This document shows positions 1-11,145 of a stretch of 64,000 nucleotides of DNA, in pieces (the first letter of the stretch is position 1; each line of letters starts with the position of its first letter). The position numbers and the translations under genes are program-made. The DNA lies in contig OX463856.1 in the NCBI GenBank assembly GCA_949825065.1, positions 17,661,932-17,725,931 on the forward strand. The letters are read 5' to 3'. The notes below the pieces were generated by a model. The model saw only the letters and a list, made by a program, of their open reading frames with translations, was not told where the DNA came from and made no database searches. Source of the stretch: Odontocerum albicorne. Its lineage: Eukaryota; Arthropoda; Insecta; Trichoptera; Odontoceridae.

Positions 1-99
1 TGCAATGAAAATAATTTTAGAAATAGTGTTGAATAAATATTCATCAGGGGTAAAGATTTTATAGTTTTGACATTCAGATGTCAGTTGATGTGTCGGGGT

Positions 100-350
100 G
101 TTATTGGTCCATCATGGTCCTCTATTTTTTCTCAAACTCGGCGCACTACTTATCTCCATCCCTTTCGGTCCTGAGGCATGTCGAACGAAGCTCTTAAAGA
201 AGATCCTGTTTTCTCCTTTGAAATATTAGTGGGCCTTACGGTTGATGGGATATTAAGCATCCACCTCCAGCACTACATCTTGAAGGAATCCATCATGTTT
301 CTTACCTTTTCTCTAATCGTCCATTTTTCCACCCATATAGTGTTATGGAA
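100..350 (-). pseudogene. RTE-like LINE C-terminal relic, internally deleted
   Basis: Reading the minus strand in one frame gives KWTIREKVRNMMDSFKM, a stop, CWRWMLNIPSTVRPTN, then after a gap PQDRKGWR and DHDGP. This matches the C-terminal region of RTE-like LINE reverse transcriptases: tryptophan box, F/W-rich 'CWRRMLxIxWT' segment, and terminal DRxxWR block. The usual GHxxR block between them is missing, so the copy carries an internal deletion as well as stops. The opposite-strand 91-codon frame over the same bases is a shadow. No function is expected. Confidence 0.5.
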
Positions 351-399
351 AAAAACTATAAACTTAACTAGTCGGATTTTGGTTCTTCTAAATATGGAC

Positions 400-2270
400 C
401 AGTTAGTCCATATCTTTATCCGATATGTAATAGTAGCAACATATTTGGCTTAATATATCAATAATTAACGAATTTATACATCACAATAATACTAAAATTC
501 TTTAATTTCATTAGTCATGCTGGCTTTCCCCTTTTCATCGTGTCTCGTTTATTCTTCGGAAAAATGTAATTGAGCTATGTAAAATGATACCTGACTCTGT
601 CCAAAAGTGGTTATTAAGAGAGGAAATTACCATGAATTTCATTTGTCTTTTCCCTTTGAGAGGTTTAACTAATAAAAGTTCTGCTCCAAGACGCAGAAGT
701 GAGTTTGTTTAATATTTATTTAATTAATTGTTGTAACACCCGTATTTTCCATTGTATGTACTTGTTTAAACACATTCTTCATTTTGTTTTATATAAACTT
801 GTATAAAGTATCTTTAAGTTTCGTTTAACTTTTTTTTCAATTTTCCTTTACTTTATTTCCATAATAATTTCTGCATGCAATATCATCACAAATCGCGTTT
901 AAACTAATTAATAATAACATTTAAATAAATTGAAGTGCAAAAGGTAATGAAAATAAAACAAAAAACTACCAGTCAATATTTTTTTACTTTCAAACAGACA
1001 ATTTGTATAACCAATGTTGCCTCAAATATTTGGACTGATATCAAGATGTGCCTTTATTGGTAAGACACGGGTTACGTCTGTTGGTACCTATTATTTTATA
1101 TTTTGATCGATTAAGAGCTGGCTGGCTGGAATAAATTACTTAAGATCCCATAACATACATGTGTAACTTTTTACACAAAGCAATGAGTAAAGTTGTTAAT
1201 GGTGAGCGTCATGCTCATCTACTATGACTCGAACTTGATTTACTAACTCTTTTCACTTATTTACTACACTTCTCCATCCCTCCCGGCCTTTGGCCAAGTT
1301 GAATGTACCGTTCAAAGTTTTTTGTAACTGTTATAAAACTGGTATTATGCTTGTCGATTAAATATTAACGGGGTTAACTACAGAATTCTCATGTTAATCA
1401 ATTTTTCATATAAAATACCGCATTTAACACAAAAATACAGCCCCGACACATCACTTCATAACTCAATCTCAAAACTATAAAATCTTATGTCGCAACTTTT
1501 ATTTATTCAAAACGGGAATATAAATAATTTATTTAATTTTTACAATTGAATTACAAGTATTACAGCGCACGCCTCATTCTATTTACAACGTGATAAAACA
1601 GTGCACCATACGAAATATTAATTTATTGTTTATAATAAGGTACTATTGGGGTGATATCTGAGTTTAGATTTTACATTTTTTTCCATTTCCGACAAACTTC
1701 ACATGTTCTGGATAGATCAATGTAATTATTATTTTAATAACAAGTATTTAAAGTATCGTTAAAATAGGCATTTCTGTGTTTTTTGCTAAGCTGTTAGCGA
1801 CTGGAGATAACATGTATAAAAATAATAATCACTATAGATTACATTTCAATAAGCTTGTTTAAAAAGCCTGTGTATGTTGTAAGTAGAACTTTTCTGTTTA
1901 AAACTGATGTATTAACTTGATTTTTTTATTTTTTTATGTTCTCACACATTTCATTTTTTAACTAATTTTTCCATGCCGTTTTTGTTTCTATATGCCTAAT
2001 TTATCTTTTGGTGTTGAAGTTCTTGAAATATGTTTCAACATCATTGGGCTTTTCGTGGCTCCCGCGACTTTACAGCATTTTTAGAGCCCGTCGTCTGAAA
2101 TTCTTTAATATCTTAGAAGTGTCACAGTATTAAGCATAAACGAAGAAAATTATGAGCATGGTCTGAACATTGAGGGTATTATTATAATAATTTCATTTGC
2201 CAAACTGTCGGTGAATTTCAACTAGTAAAAATAAAATAAAAAATTTCATAAATTTTCCAAGTCGATGTTT
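400..2270. other. AT-rich stretch, nothing recognised
   Basis: No coding similarity, tandem array or clear terminal repeat was seen. A short tRNA-A-box-like string near 1056-1070 (ttattggtaagaca) may be SINE debris but has no recognisable B box after it. Confidence 0.5.
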
Positions 2271-2279
2271 CACTCTCAC

Positions 2280-2650
2280 ACATTTGAAACTAATACGATG
2301 TTGTGAATCACTTAAGCAGACCGCGATATTGCTTAGTATGATTATGCGTCTTTAAGTATCCTGCTGCATTTGTTTCCTATTGCAACTTGTAGTTAAACAT
2401 CTTATTCCACCTTGCGTCATCTGATAATATACTTGCCAAATAGTGGAATTGCTCGTTCTAATATAGTAATTATTATTGGTCACCTGAATGTTGCATCTAC
2501 TTTTCCTTTCGCCTTTTTTCAATTATGCTAACTTAGAATTTTGCAGCATTCATCCTAAAGATTTTCATTTGCACTTTACGTACAATTCACTTGTAATATA
2601 ATTCATTTTAATATTCCCCATTACTACTTTGTCATCAGAATGCACGTACA
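2280..2650 (-). pseudogene. LINE-B reverse transcriptase relic (palm/thumb part)
   Basis: The minus strand reads EQFHYLASILSDDARW followed by degenerate residues, matching the 'xxFxYLGSxxSDDG' segment that follows the catalytic palm in RTE-like LINEs. The same DNA segment occurs in plus orientation at about 19170-19270, with long runs of identity around 'gcaataggaaacaa' and 'ggtggaat'. The two are therefore copies of one family. Frames are broken by indels. Edges are uncertain. Confidence 0.5.
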
Positions 2651-2944
2651 TTCCCGTTAGATATTTTCATACCACATTTATTTCAATTTCAAACCAATCT
2701 TTATGAATTCGAAGCAGCTTATTTTAATTAAACGTGTGTTTGTTATATTTATTTTCGATGTACTTTTACTTTATTATTTTCTGTGCAATACTTAAAAATC
2801 TAGTAAGTGGCTTTCAACCCTGAAAACTGAAAAAATGCAGACTTAAAATAAACTCAGGTTTTAAGAAAACCTTGAAATATTTGGAAAAATACCCCTCGAA
2901 TTTTATAGAATCACAACAATGTCAAAATCAAACCTTTGACTACT

Positions 2945-3480
2945 CAGAATGATCTAAGAATTATAATGTCTAATGAACTGAAATGGAGCGAACACATCAC
3001 CGATTTTGTAAAAAGAACCAATAAACTTATTTTCATTATAAAAAGTCTTTCAGTAGGTTAACTCCTCGAAATGTTTTTATTGGTCTATAAAACCTATGTC
3101 AGGCCTTTGCTAGAATTTGGTTACCAAATATGGAACCCCTATTTTATAAAGGATATTGAGCTTCTTGAAAGGGTTCAAAGACGAGCAACTAAAATTCCAA
3201 CATGTCTGACTTACGAAGATAGATTAGGTTCACTGAGTTTGCCTACTCTGCAGCAAAAATGAAATCGTATAGCTTCAATTGGGTATCATAAGATTTTGAG
3301 CAGTTATTATGATTTCTCAGAACTCTACAAATAATTTTCTTTTAACCAAAAGACACATTTTCGAGGACACCAGATAAAACTCGGCAAAACTTAAATCCAA
3401 GGGTAAATTATTTTGATAACCGAGTTTCGGAATCTTGGAACACACTGTTCAATAATAAAAAAAAACAAGTTAATTATAAA
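2945..3480 (+). pseudogene. CR1/L2-like LINE reverse transcriptase C-terminus
   Basis: One frame reads DLRIIMSNELKWSEHI, then after a stop VYKTYVRPLLEFG, IWNPYF, LERVQRRATK and LTYEDRLGSLSLPTLQ. A second stop follows, then more LINE-like residues (RGHQIKL, VNYFDNRVSESWNTL). This order (LxxSxHI, YKTYVRPxLEF, WNPY, LExVQRRATK, RLxxLxLxTLxxRR, RVxxxWN) is the standard C-terminal landmark set of CR1/L2/jockey-group LINE proteins. At least three in-frame stops show it is dead. The 5' part, including the catalytic palm, is absent. Confidence 0.85.
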
Positions 3481-3485
3481 ATTAT

Positions 3486-3770
3486 TTATAAACTTCATGT
3501 CCGGTATCCCACAGTGGAGCTTTTCAAGGAGTATCGGGTCCTTAACGTAGCCAACTTATACTTTAAGTCCATTCATTCTCTGGTACCTTCATTAAAAAAA
3601 AAAGAAAATGCAAACTCAGCAGAGACAGTTGCCATAAAACGCATAGCAACTGATCAAATATTCACCATCCCTAAATTTAGAACTTCTTTTGCCCAAAGAC
3701 AATATACCTATTTGGTTCTCATGACATACTATGCAATGCCGAATCGCATAAATACGAACGGAAGTAAACA
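3486..3770 (+). pseudogene. Second LINE reverse transcriptase C-terminal relic
   Basis: Reads YPTVELFKEYRVLNVANLYF, and later IFTIPKFRTSFAQRQYTYL and YYAMPNRI. This matches the end of another non-LTR clade, where 'ELxxExxVLxxxxLY' is followed by 'xxPxxRTxxGQRSxxYLxxxxYNxLP'. It abuts the preceding relic, which already shows its own C-terminal landmarks, so these look like two elements end to end or nested. The frame stays open for about 100 codons, but no start or upstream domain is present. Confidence 0.65.
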
Positions 3771-4049
3771 TTTATGCATTCGACCGGAGCGTAGTTGTTA
3801 TAGTGACAGAGTTTGAATATTTGGACTTGCAGGAGGAATAACTTGCAACAAAAGTTTGTGTGAACTCTTGAGTGTGGTGTGTTTTTGATGATTATATGTG
3901 GCACATTAAAAGATGGTCGTTTTGGTCTGTCTGGAGTGATGAAAAGTGAGGGGTTGGATTCTCGTGATCACAAGACACTTTTTATCGAGTTTATGGGAGT
4001 ATGCAACGGGGTATTGTATAATAAAAAAATGGAAATAAATATTCAGTAA

Positions 4050-4205
4050 GATACAGACAAAAGCCAAGTTTACTGGACATAACAAATTAAAAGCAACAAA
4101 GCCAGATCCATTAAAATTGCGTATCTACATTAAACTACCTTTTGTTTTTTTACAAATTATGTATTTATAAGATTTCCTGTCTTATATAAATAAATAAATA
4201 AATAG
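4050..4205 (+). repeat. LINE 3' tail, family F
   Basis: The segment from 'ggacataacaaatt' through 'cagatccattaaaatt' to the terminal (aaat)n run aligns with 49430-49565 in the same orientation, with the reverse complement of 13010-13145, and more weakly with 11065-11145. The AAATAAAT tail suggests a LINE 3' end. It lies about 300 bp downstream of the relic at 3486-3770 and may be that element's 3' UTR (inference). Confidence 0.55.
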
Positions 4206-4562
4206 TCAATTGAGTGTTGCACTATTCAACTAGTTTACAAACCGCCTCATCAACTTTCTACACAAAAAAACCAAAAAGTGGGGGTTTTGTTTCCATTGCT
4301 TTTATTTTTATCTTTAATTTGCTTTTCCCTAGATTTTTTTCATGAATACGTCAAATTTAAACTAAATTAAGATATTAACAGCATCCATTCATGTTGCCAG
4401 TTTATAATAATAATAATTTCAACAGTAAATATTATACCTCAAAATGTTACAAATTAGCAAACTTATTTAAAAAAGACTTTTTTATTTCCAAAATGATTAT
4501 GCCTATCTTTTCTGAAGGGTCATTGAAATTTTAATGTGTTAAACACATATAGTCTAAGAATC

Positions 4563-4970
4563 TCGCCGAGGTTGTCTCCTCCCTCCCTTTATGCACAGTC
4601 CCCAATCCGAATGTTTACCGTTAGAAGCGTGTATATAGGTACCAATCCGAATGTTTACCGTTAGAAGCGTGTATATAGGTACCAATCCGAATGTTTACCG
4701 TTAGAAGCGTGTATATAGGTACCAATCCGAATGTTTACCGTTAGAAGCGTGTATATAGGTACCAATCCGAATGTTTACCGTTAGAAGCGTGTATATAGGT
4801 ACCAATTCGAACAGAATTCAGTCTTGTTTGTGCTTCCCTGATGAAATTAAAGCTTTGATACCGGTAGGGTTTTACCGTTATAAAAAGTGGAATAAGCAGT
4901 GTTTGATTAAAACAAATTACAAAGTCTTTAAACCTCCACAATGTTAATGCCTTAACTATAAATAATATAC
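4563..4970 (+). mobile_element. Penelope-like element 3' tail (copy 1)
   Basis: From about 4800 on (ggtaccaattcgaacag ... ccggtagggttttaccg ... aaaaagtggaataagcagtg ... ccttaactata) the sequence matches the 3' UTR at 51900-52075 downstream of a PLE coding region, and the reverse complement of 37955-38160. Upstream, a ctccctccct tract and a 40-bp array replace what is a single unit in the 38 kb copy. No coding part remains, as expected of a strongly 5'-truncated insertion. Confidence 0.8.
4602..4800. repeat. 40-bp tandem array, five copies, inside PLE tail
   Basis: The unit 'ccaatccgaatgtttaccg ttagaagcgtgtatataggta' repeats five times with almost no divergence, phased every 40 bp (starts about 4602, 4642, 4682, 4722, 4762). 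A sixth, diverged start follows at 4802. Near-identity between units indicates a recent expansion. Confidence 0.97.
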
Positions 4971-6450
4971 TTCATAATATTCTTACCAAAAAATCAAATA
5001 TACACACTGACCCAAATACAAACTCAAGACCAAGCAAAAAATACCTGGGCAAGAAGCAACAATAGGGAAAATGTGCGTAATTTACGTTCTAGAAGCGAAT
5101 CCCGTTTGAGAAATTTGCCGGTTTTGTGAATTCATGTAGAAACTGTCTGTTTGGTGTAATGTTCTAAAAACAAATACTTAACGGTTGAGGGATTTTTCCA
5201 TGCGCCTTTTTTCCGGTCAAAATTAAGGTCGATTTATTAATTGAGAAACATTTTTCGAAGGATCCTCTTTCTCCCAGAGACTAAACAATCAGGAATAAAC
5301 TGAGAAAAAAACTGGAGAATGATTCGAGCCGATTTCGTAGAACAGCGGTTGTTAACATTTTCTAGTGAAAAGCCAGAGAAACAAATTTTATATTTTAGAC
5401 CAGAAATTAAAATTAATTTTACATTAATTATTTAAACAAAATTCAGAATTTAATAAGGTGTGAAAATAAACAACTTAAAAATCTGATTGCGAGTTCACGC
5501 AATTTTCTATTTCAGGAAAAGCAGCCCCTGTAATCTAGTTAGTTGCGCACATTACATCCAACCTGAGAGTTTCCAGTTCAATTGGTTATAAAGTCATTTA
5601 AAGCTTCAATTTGTTTTTTTTCAATAAGGGTACAAAATTTTTCACAGTTTTTCTCTCTTAGTTCGATTCTTGGTAAATTCATTTCCGGATTGGTTTGACT
5701 TTTAAGGCATTTGAAATAAGAAATTTGTTTTTTTTTGTAACTTATGGGCTTTTTATCAGATATAAAACTTAAAACAACACAAAAATAGTGTAATATAAAA
5801 ACTGCCTACCAAAATGCTGCATCAGATGCAGCCTGATGATCTTCTTCATATATTTTATTTCCATGTTATCAGAACTGAAGATTTGATATTTCAAGACTAT
5901 GTAACTGTTGAGAAACATCCGTTTGCATAGAATAAACTAATACACAGTCAGGCATCTTCTATACATAGGATAGCTGACAATCATACTCAAGCAACTAAGA
6001 TTAACTTTTTATACGTACAGGTAAAACCAAACTTAAATAGTTATAGAAATACGCAACATAAAACAATCAACTAAGTATTTAATTATTTAGCCGAAACGAT
6101 TAATTCCCATCACAAAGAAAACTCATTTTGCTTTATTTAAAACATTTGAAATGATCACTTAAATATCCAAGACTTTTATAAAAGTAAACCAAAGCTGCAT
6201 TCTACTATCTGAATCATAAGTCTGTTCAGAGTGTATCTACGGTAATTAAAAAAATGCTTTGGAAAAAGACAAGAATTAACATTTCGTTATATTAAAATTA
6301 AATTTTCGACTTGTCTCCCTCCACTTCCAAACAACGTTCAAGTCCGACATAATAAGTACACAGACAGTCATCATAGACAGAAACTTTTCGACAGACTTTC
6401 AATTTGTCATTGGTTACATTTTTTTTAAATGAACCGATGATTTAAAATCA
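4971..6450. other. Mostly unrecognised AT-rich DNA
   Basis: No coding similarity seen. A tRNA-like string near 5526-5590 (ctagttagttgcgcac ... agttcaattgg) could be a decayed SINE head. The SINE E tail at 5655-5725 is listed separately. Confidence 0.5.
5655..5725 (+). repeat. SINE E fragment
   Basis: The stretch 'ttagttcgattcttgg ... aaattcatttcc ... ttttgacttttaaggc ... tttgaa' aligns with the tail of the tRNA-like repeat at 26745-26865 and with the reverse complement of 58440-58560. Only the B-box side and tail are preserved. Confidence 0.45.
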
Positions 6451-6465
6451 CTGACATAGACGTTT

Positions 6466-6963
6466 CATCATCATCATCAATGGCACTACAGCCCATTGTG
6501 GGCCCCGGCCTCCTCCAGCAGTCGTTGCCATTCCCCCCTATCCTGGGATGCACTCCTCCAGCCCCTGATGCCAATCACGTTTGCATCATTCTGCACCCCA
6601 TCCATCCACCTAAGCTTTGGTCTGCCCACGCTACGTCTTCCTTGGGGCTTGGAAAAGAGTACTTTGTTAGGCATTTCCTCTTCTCCCATTCTTGCTACAT
6701 GCCCCGCCCAACGTAGTCTCCCAATTTTGATGTATTTTATAATGTTGGGCTCTTTGTATATGCTGTATAACTCCTCATTATATCTCACTCTCCAAGATCC
6801 ATTTTCCTGTATGGGTCCGAATATTTTTCTGAGTATTTTTCTTTCAAATATTAGAAGGGAAGATTCGTTCTTCTTACTCAATACCCAGCATTCAGACCCA
6901 TATGTGAGGACAGGTCGTAGCAGTGTCTTATAAATGGTAAGTTTTGTCCTTCTGGACAACAAC
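6466..6963 (-). mobile_element. 5'-truncated LINE (RTE/R4-like), C-terminal 158 codons
   Basis: The minus-strand frame is open for 158 codons and reads RRTKLTIYKTLLRPVLTYG, ECWVLSKKNESSLLIFERK, RLRWAGHVARMGEEEMPNK, GRRSVGRPKLRWMDGV and DRGEWQRLLEEAGAHNGL-stop. These are the C-terminal landmarks of RTE/R4-group reverse transcriptases. The first codon is TTG at the truncation point, so there is no true start. The 3' end runs into (TGATGA)n, seen as catcatcatcatcaa on the plus strand, a microsatellite tail typical of such LINEs. TGACATAGACGTTT occurs at 6452-6465 and again at 6996-7009, consistent with a 14-bp target duplication. The intact frame and flanking repeats suggest a fairly recent insertion. 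Confidence 0.9.
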
Positions 6964-7079
6964 CGAGATATAAGGTGTATAGACGTTTAGTAAGGTGACA
7001 TAGACGTTTAGTAGTGGGTAAACGCAGGCTCGTAAAGAAAAATATATATTTCTTGCACTGTCTACTTCTCAACTTTGGC

Positions 7080-8480
7080 AAGTTATGTTACGTTTGTGTA
7101 CTTGGATCTAGTGGCATCAAAGCATAGTTTTGATTCAATTGATTTTTTCTGTGATAATACGTTTTATTTGCAGGGCTGTTCGAACTCTAGCCCTTAAACC
7201 ACTTAATAAGTATATTTGCTTCGCAGCATCATTTTCCTTCTTCCGTGTTGTTGAGCCTTAATTCCGTCGTCACTATTATTTTCGCACTTTGGTGTGTCGC
7301 CATCAGAAGAACAGTTTCTTTGGAATGGTTATTTTTCATCGATTCAGGTTCATAACATAATAAATAAAACTTATTTTGATTTTCTAATGCAGCTTACGCT
7401 GGACGGGAGCTTATTTTGTCCCCTATAACGTCGGTGGGATCGGACTAAACTCTTCGTGTGTTGAAAATAAAATCTTTTTCACGTGCCATAGTTTTACGAT
7501 TCCGATTTTACGGAATACGTCGCGACGAAACAGTTGAAAATGAGTCGAGAGGAGGTCAAGGAAATCTCGGAGGCTGTTTTCAATTCTGTAAACTTTGCAA
7601 ATTTCATGTTTTTTCTCTCCATTTTTTCCTTCCCGTCGACATTAAAACGAATGTTTCTTATACCAATGATCACTCGAAAAACGGATCGCTATCAACATTT
7701 TCGCAAGTTTAACAAATTGAAATTTGAACCTTTTCATACACTCAGATGAATATAATTTAACTAGTAAACTTTAGTAAAAAACTTCTATCAAAATATTATT
7801 CCCTTAAAAATATATTTTTTTAAATTCAATCAATATATGCCAGGAAAATAGCACACATCGAAAATATGAATGATCACATGCAAAATAGATCAAACCCATA
7901 ATCTACCTAAACCTTTCTTCAAAGAGTTCGTAAGGCTTTTAAGAGAACAGTCGTGAGCATTCTTAGACTTGATATTAACTATTAGTGAATTAACCACACT
8001 GCAGAAAAAAACATAATAAGCCTTCATTTTTCAGAGTCAGTAGCATTTGCTTTACATTTCTCCTAGAGTAAGCTGTTTTTGCATTATTTACCAAGTTCAT
8101 CCATCGCGTTGGTCATCTGTCTCGTGATCGGGACGTTTTTGCTTTATCTCTAATCAATTGTACCTCCGTTATATCTTCTCGTCTGATAATATAGCCAAAG
8201 TACCTAAGCATTTGCAGTTGTGCAAGTATTGTACAAGATAAATGTTATTCGATTTGTTACTTGAACCTAAAACAAAGAAGCAACGTTGAACTCAAAGTAT
8301 TCCTCGTCCATAACTCATATACAATGTTCATCCCTTTCCCTATTTTCCTTGAGTTTCATGTTCCACTGCCTATTAATATTTCAACTCTGCAAGCGTGTTT
8401 AAATGTTCCAACCTGAAAAAGTGTTTAAGATTGCAAATTGAAATCTAATATTACAATGTTTATTGTAAAATAATGAAAGA
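7080..8480. other. No recognisable gene
   Basis: A short ATG frame at 7540-7749 begins MSREEVKEISEAVFNSVNF. This resembles the start of some small gag or DNA-binding proteins but quickly becomes low-complexity, and I could not assign it. The rest is AT-rich without recognised repeats. Confidence 0.4.
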
Positions 8481-8483
8481 AGA

Positions 8484-8540
8484 ATTTATATAGCGCCGTT
8501 TAGGGTACATACGAGTACTATCCACAACGATGGCAAACGG
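8484..8540 (+). repeat. Family C core fragment
   Basis: Contains 'atttatatagcgccgtttagg', the conserved core also found near 25985-26060 (minus), 36930, 38880, 58950 (minus) and 63850. Only the first ~55 bp are recognisable. Confidence 0.5.
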
Positions 8541-8743
8541 CAATGATAAAATGTAGTTGATTGTAATATTTTAATTAAATTAAATTTCAAATAAGTTTGA
8601 GTTATATTTATATTAAAATATAAATCCCTTTATTAACATACGAATATGTTTAATGTCAAACTTTCATGAATTTATGTAATACCTGAAAACATATATTTAT
8701 AAGTGTTATAATTTAAAATGTTATTTTTGGATGTCGTTGCTGG

Positions 8744-9062
8744 GCCTCGTAGTTGAAGATCCCCTCGCCATTCCAACGTCAATTCGGTTAGAAAGTGAAG
8801 CTGTGCCGTTTTTTTAAGTGAGTGTGATATTGCACACCGGCAAACTCACCGGCTGTACTGGATCAGATAGCACACCGATGTGAGATTATCGGAATACACT
8901 AGCATGTATTTTTTTCCTTTTCTTTTGGAAGAATAGATATGATCAAAGCGGAAGTTAGGAAAAAATACATGTGTCATTCGAGGGGAGTAGCACAGGATTC
9001 GAACCAATGACCTTCCGCACGGAAGCCCAGTGCGTTACCACGCGGCCATGCACCTCACATAT
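8744..9062 (-). mobile_element. SINE B, tRNA-derived, near full length
   Basis: On the minus strand the head begins ggtgcatggccgcgtggtaacgc, with an A-box-like TGGCCGCGTGG and a perfect B box GGTTCGAATCC about 40 bp later, so a tRNA-like RNA polymerase III promoter is visible. The body continues about 250 bp and ends near 'ggaatggcgaggggatcttc'. A second, headless copy of the body lies at 9405-9640 in the same orientation. The tRNA head is not a functional tRNA: the T stem is mismatched. Confidence 0.75.
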
Positions 9063-9129
9063 GGTTATATAATGCACCAGAATACTCGTGATGGATTACA
9101 GCAAAAAAAAACTTATGTGTTTGATGCCA

Positions 9130-9230
9130 ACAATAGCAGAGTACTTCTAAAGTCTAGTGCTCTGTCCACAGTCTGGCGCTCTGTCCTCTCCGCCAACCTC
9201 TAAAATGTCGTGTTTGTATTTATGTATATA
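9130..9230 (+). repeat. LINE-B 3' end fragment
   Basis: Includes 'ctggcgctctgtcctctccgcc', the signature just before the stop region of LINE-B seen at 24920, 34990 and (as reverse complement) at 16490, 24110 and 36725. Only the last ~100 bp are present. Confidence 0.5.
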
Positions 9231-9404
9231 AATATAATAATTTTAGCTACTATTTATAGATAGGAGGGGGTTTGGGCAGAAGGATAATGCGGGAATCAGG
9301 AAATACGTTACGTTACTAAAGGGAAATATAGTACTTTTAAATCCAACTATTATTTCGTCGATATTCCTCTCCGCGCCTTCCATTTACATTTGCACTATCG
9401 TATT

Positions 9405-9640
9405 TGAGGATCCCCTCACCATTCCAATGTCAATTACTTTGGGAAGCAAAGCTGTGCCATGGAGGTTTGTTTTTTTATTTTGTTCTATTTTAAATGAGTG
9501 AGCTGTTGCACGCCAGCAAACTCGCCGGCCACACCCCTAAACTGAATCCGATGGCACACCGAGTGAGACTATCGAAGCACATCAGCATGTTTTTCTTCCT
9601 TTGTTTTTGAAAGAATTAACATGATCGAAGTCATAGGTAT
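9405..9640 (-). mobile_element. SINE B body fragment, head missing
   Basis: Aligns with 8744-8960 through 'gatcccctc.ccattcca', 'aagctgtgcc', 'gccagcaaactcgccgg' and 'gatggcacaccga'. The tRNA-derived head is absent. About 15-20% divergence from the neighbouring copy (by eye), so it is not a simple recent duplication. Confidence 0.75.
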
Positions 9641-9654
9641 CCTTATTCCTCAAA

Positions 9655-9960
9655 ATATTAGGTGGAATAGTGCCAGTGATTAGCACAATATATGTTTTTT
9701 ATTAGTATTTCTTCATTCATTCGTTCTACATGCCCACGCTATTTCAACGTGGTTGTTCATATTACTCAATAAACCAACCTTATGTTCACTCTCATCCGAA
9801 ATCACTTCACGTCGTATTTTATCATACATTATTACCATATATATTATTCTCAGAGCATGCTTTCCCAACCATTTATTCGGCTTTTTTCAGTCTTTTTCCA
9901 CCTCCCCGTTTCACTCTTATGTATGAAAGTTGATACGAAAATATTAATGTGGACTATCAT
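9655..9960 (-). pseudogene. LINE-B C-terminal relic
   Basis: The minus strand reads HVERMNEEILIKNIYCANHW, matching the 'GHxERMNEERLTKRIYYA' block of LINE-B best seen at 32505-32960. Upstream residues EVISDESE also fit the family. The frame shifts just before the block. Plus-strand frames here are shadows. Confidence 0.65.
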
Positions 9961-9964
9961 CTAA

Positions 9965-10555
9965 GCATATTTTAATACTTTTATACTTAATATATTTGAA
10001 TTTGTAAGTGATTCCTCTCTTATTTTTTAAATAACATCACTGTCTTTATAACTTTAAAACTGAAATATAAATATTTCACCCAACACTGGAATCCAAATTG
10101 TTAAACATTTTTTTCTGATTGCCTTTTGGAAAAAAATCTGCCATTTTTTTAGTATTATAATATGTTTGAATAATGATTAATAAAAATAAATTGTGATATC
10201 ACATAAATATAAAATAAATTATTAATAGGTACACGACCGAGTCCCCTGTAGAGAAGTGAAAATAAAATTATATTTGTGCAGTCAAACAGTACAAAGGAAC
10301 CGTCAACAGAGACACGAATAACGAGTGTTCTGATTCAATAAAACGACGAGGAGAAATAAAATATGGGAAAACGATACGTTGGGAATATGATTTAAAAAAT
10401 GTTCAAGTCCATATTATATTTTTTCATTCATTTATTTATTTTGTTCCAACATTTTACACAGATGGAAAACAAAATCAGGTCAACTTGACGAATGAATGAT
10501 TTGAGTTTATATTTATATGTTTCAAAAAACTTCAAGTACAGTATGATAATGATAA
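9965..10555. other. No recognisable content
   Basis: AT-rich DNA. Nothing coding or repeated was recognised apart from the beginning of repeat D at the right edge. Confidence 0.5.
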
Positions 10556-10557
10556 TA

Positions 10558-10800
10558 TTATACATACCGAATCATGTTAGTACTGCTAAAATATTGTAGT
10601 GCTTCAGGGATGTTTGCTCAGGTCATATGCTAAATTTTTAGGCACTTGTGAGACAACGCGTATGGAGAATAGATTAGCTTGTAACACGAACTGACAACTG
10701 ATTTATTAGAGCAAGACAAATTTATCTGCGCTACTGAAAAATGATTATTGTAACAAAAAGTATAAAATTTGAACAAAATGTTAATTATTTTTTTTTTATT
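10558..10800 (+). repeat. Dispersed repeat D, copy 1
   Basis: The segment 'ataccgaatca ... aatattgtagt ... gatgtttgctca ... aatgttaatt' aligns in the same order with 31475-31690. Identity looks moderate with several indels. No coding potential, and no terminal repeats found. Confidence 0.5.
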
Positions 10801-10873
10801 TTAAAATTTATTTAATTTAAAAATAAAACATTTTTTTTTCAGTTTTTATGTACCTATATACGAGTATATGTAC

Positions 10874-11052
10874 GACCTCCGTGGCCTGGTGGTAAGACAC
10901 TTGTCTGCCGATCCGGAGGTTGCGAATTCGATCCCCGCTGGAACCCAGATTTTTTTAAATAGGATTCCAGTCTGGTTAACATTTAGGGCCTATAAAAACA
11001 TCTTTCTGGTTGGCTAGAAGAGATTGCCACATTACAATAAACTCGCCAGGTT
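10874..11052 (+). mobile_element. SINE A, tRNA-derived
   Basis: The head 'gacctccgtggcctggtggtaagacac' carries an A-box-like TGGCCTGGTGGTAAG, followed by a B-box-like segment gaattcgatcc and 'ccgctggaacccag', so the 5' end is tRNA-derived. The body has 'ggattccagtctggtt' and the tail 'tttctggttggctagaagagattgcc'. At least ten more copies in this window share this order, making it the commonest SINE here. The tail matches a LINE 3' end (see 48655). Confidence 0.85.
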
Positions 11053-11064
11053 AAAAAAAAATTT

Positions 11065-11145
11065 TTTTTACTATGTAATTAACTCTTCTTTTATTGCTTA
11101 TCTATTATATTTATATAATGCTTGCTAAAATAAAGTAATAATGTC
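11065..11145 (+). repeat. Possible LINE tail F fragment
   Basis: The run 'aattaactcttcttttattgc ... ataatgcttgc ... aataaagtaataatg' resembles 49490-49565. It directly follows a SINE A copy. Weak similarity. Confidence 0.3.

Noticed and set aside
4180..4205. CRISPR-like or regulatory meaning for short (aaat)n repeats
   Set aside because: Simple LINE-type 3' tail. No spacers, and the DNA is eukaryotic.
6480..6933. 78- and 145-codon plus frames opposite the LINE at 6466-6963
   Set aside because: Shadows of the minus-strand reverse transcriptase C-terminus.
7540..7749. Possible small protein MSREEVKEISEAVFNSVNF
   Set aside because: The N-terminus looks protein-like, but the rest is low complexity. 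No family recognised and no neighbouring element domains.
8985..9062. A tRNA gene on the minus strand (perfect B box)
   Set aside because: The cloverleaf has a mismatched T stem, and the sequence continues into a SINE body shared with a neighbouring repeat.
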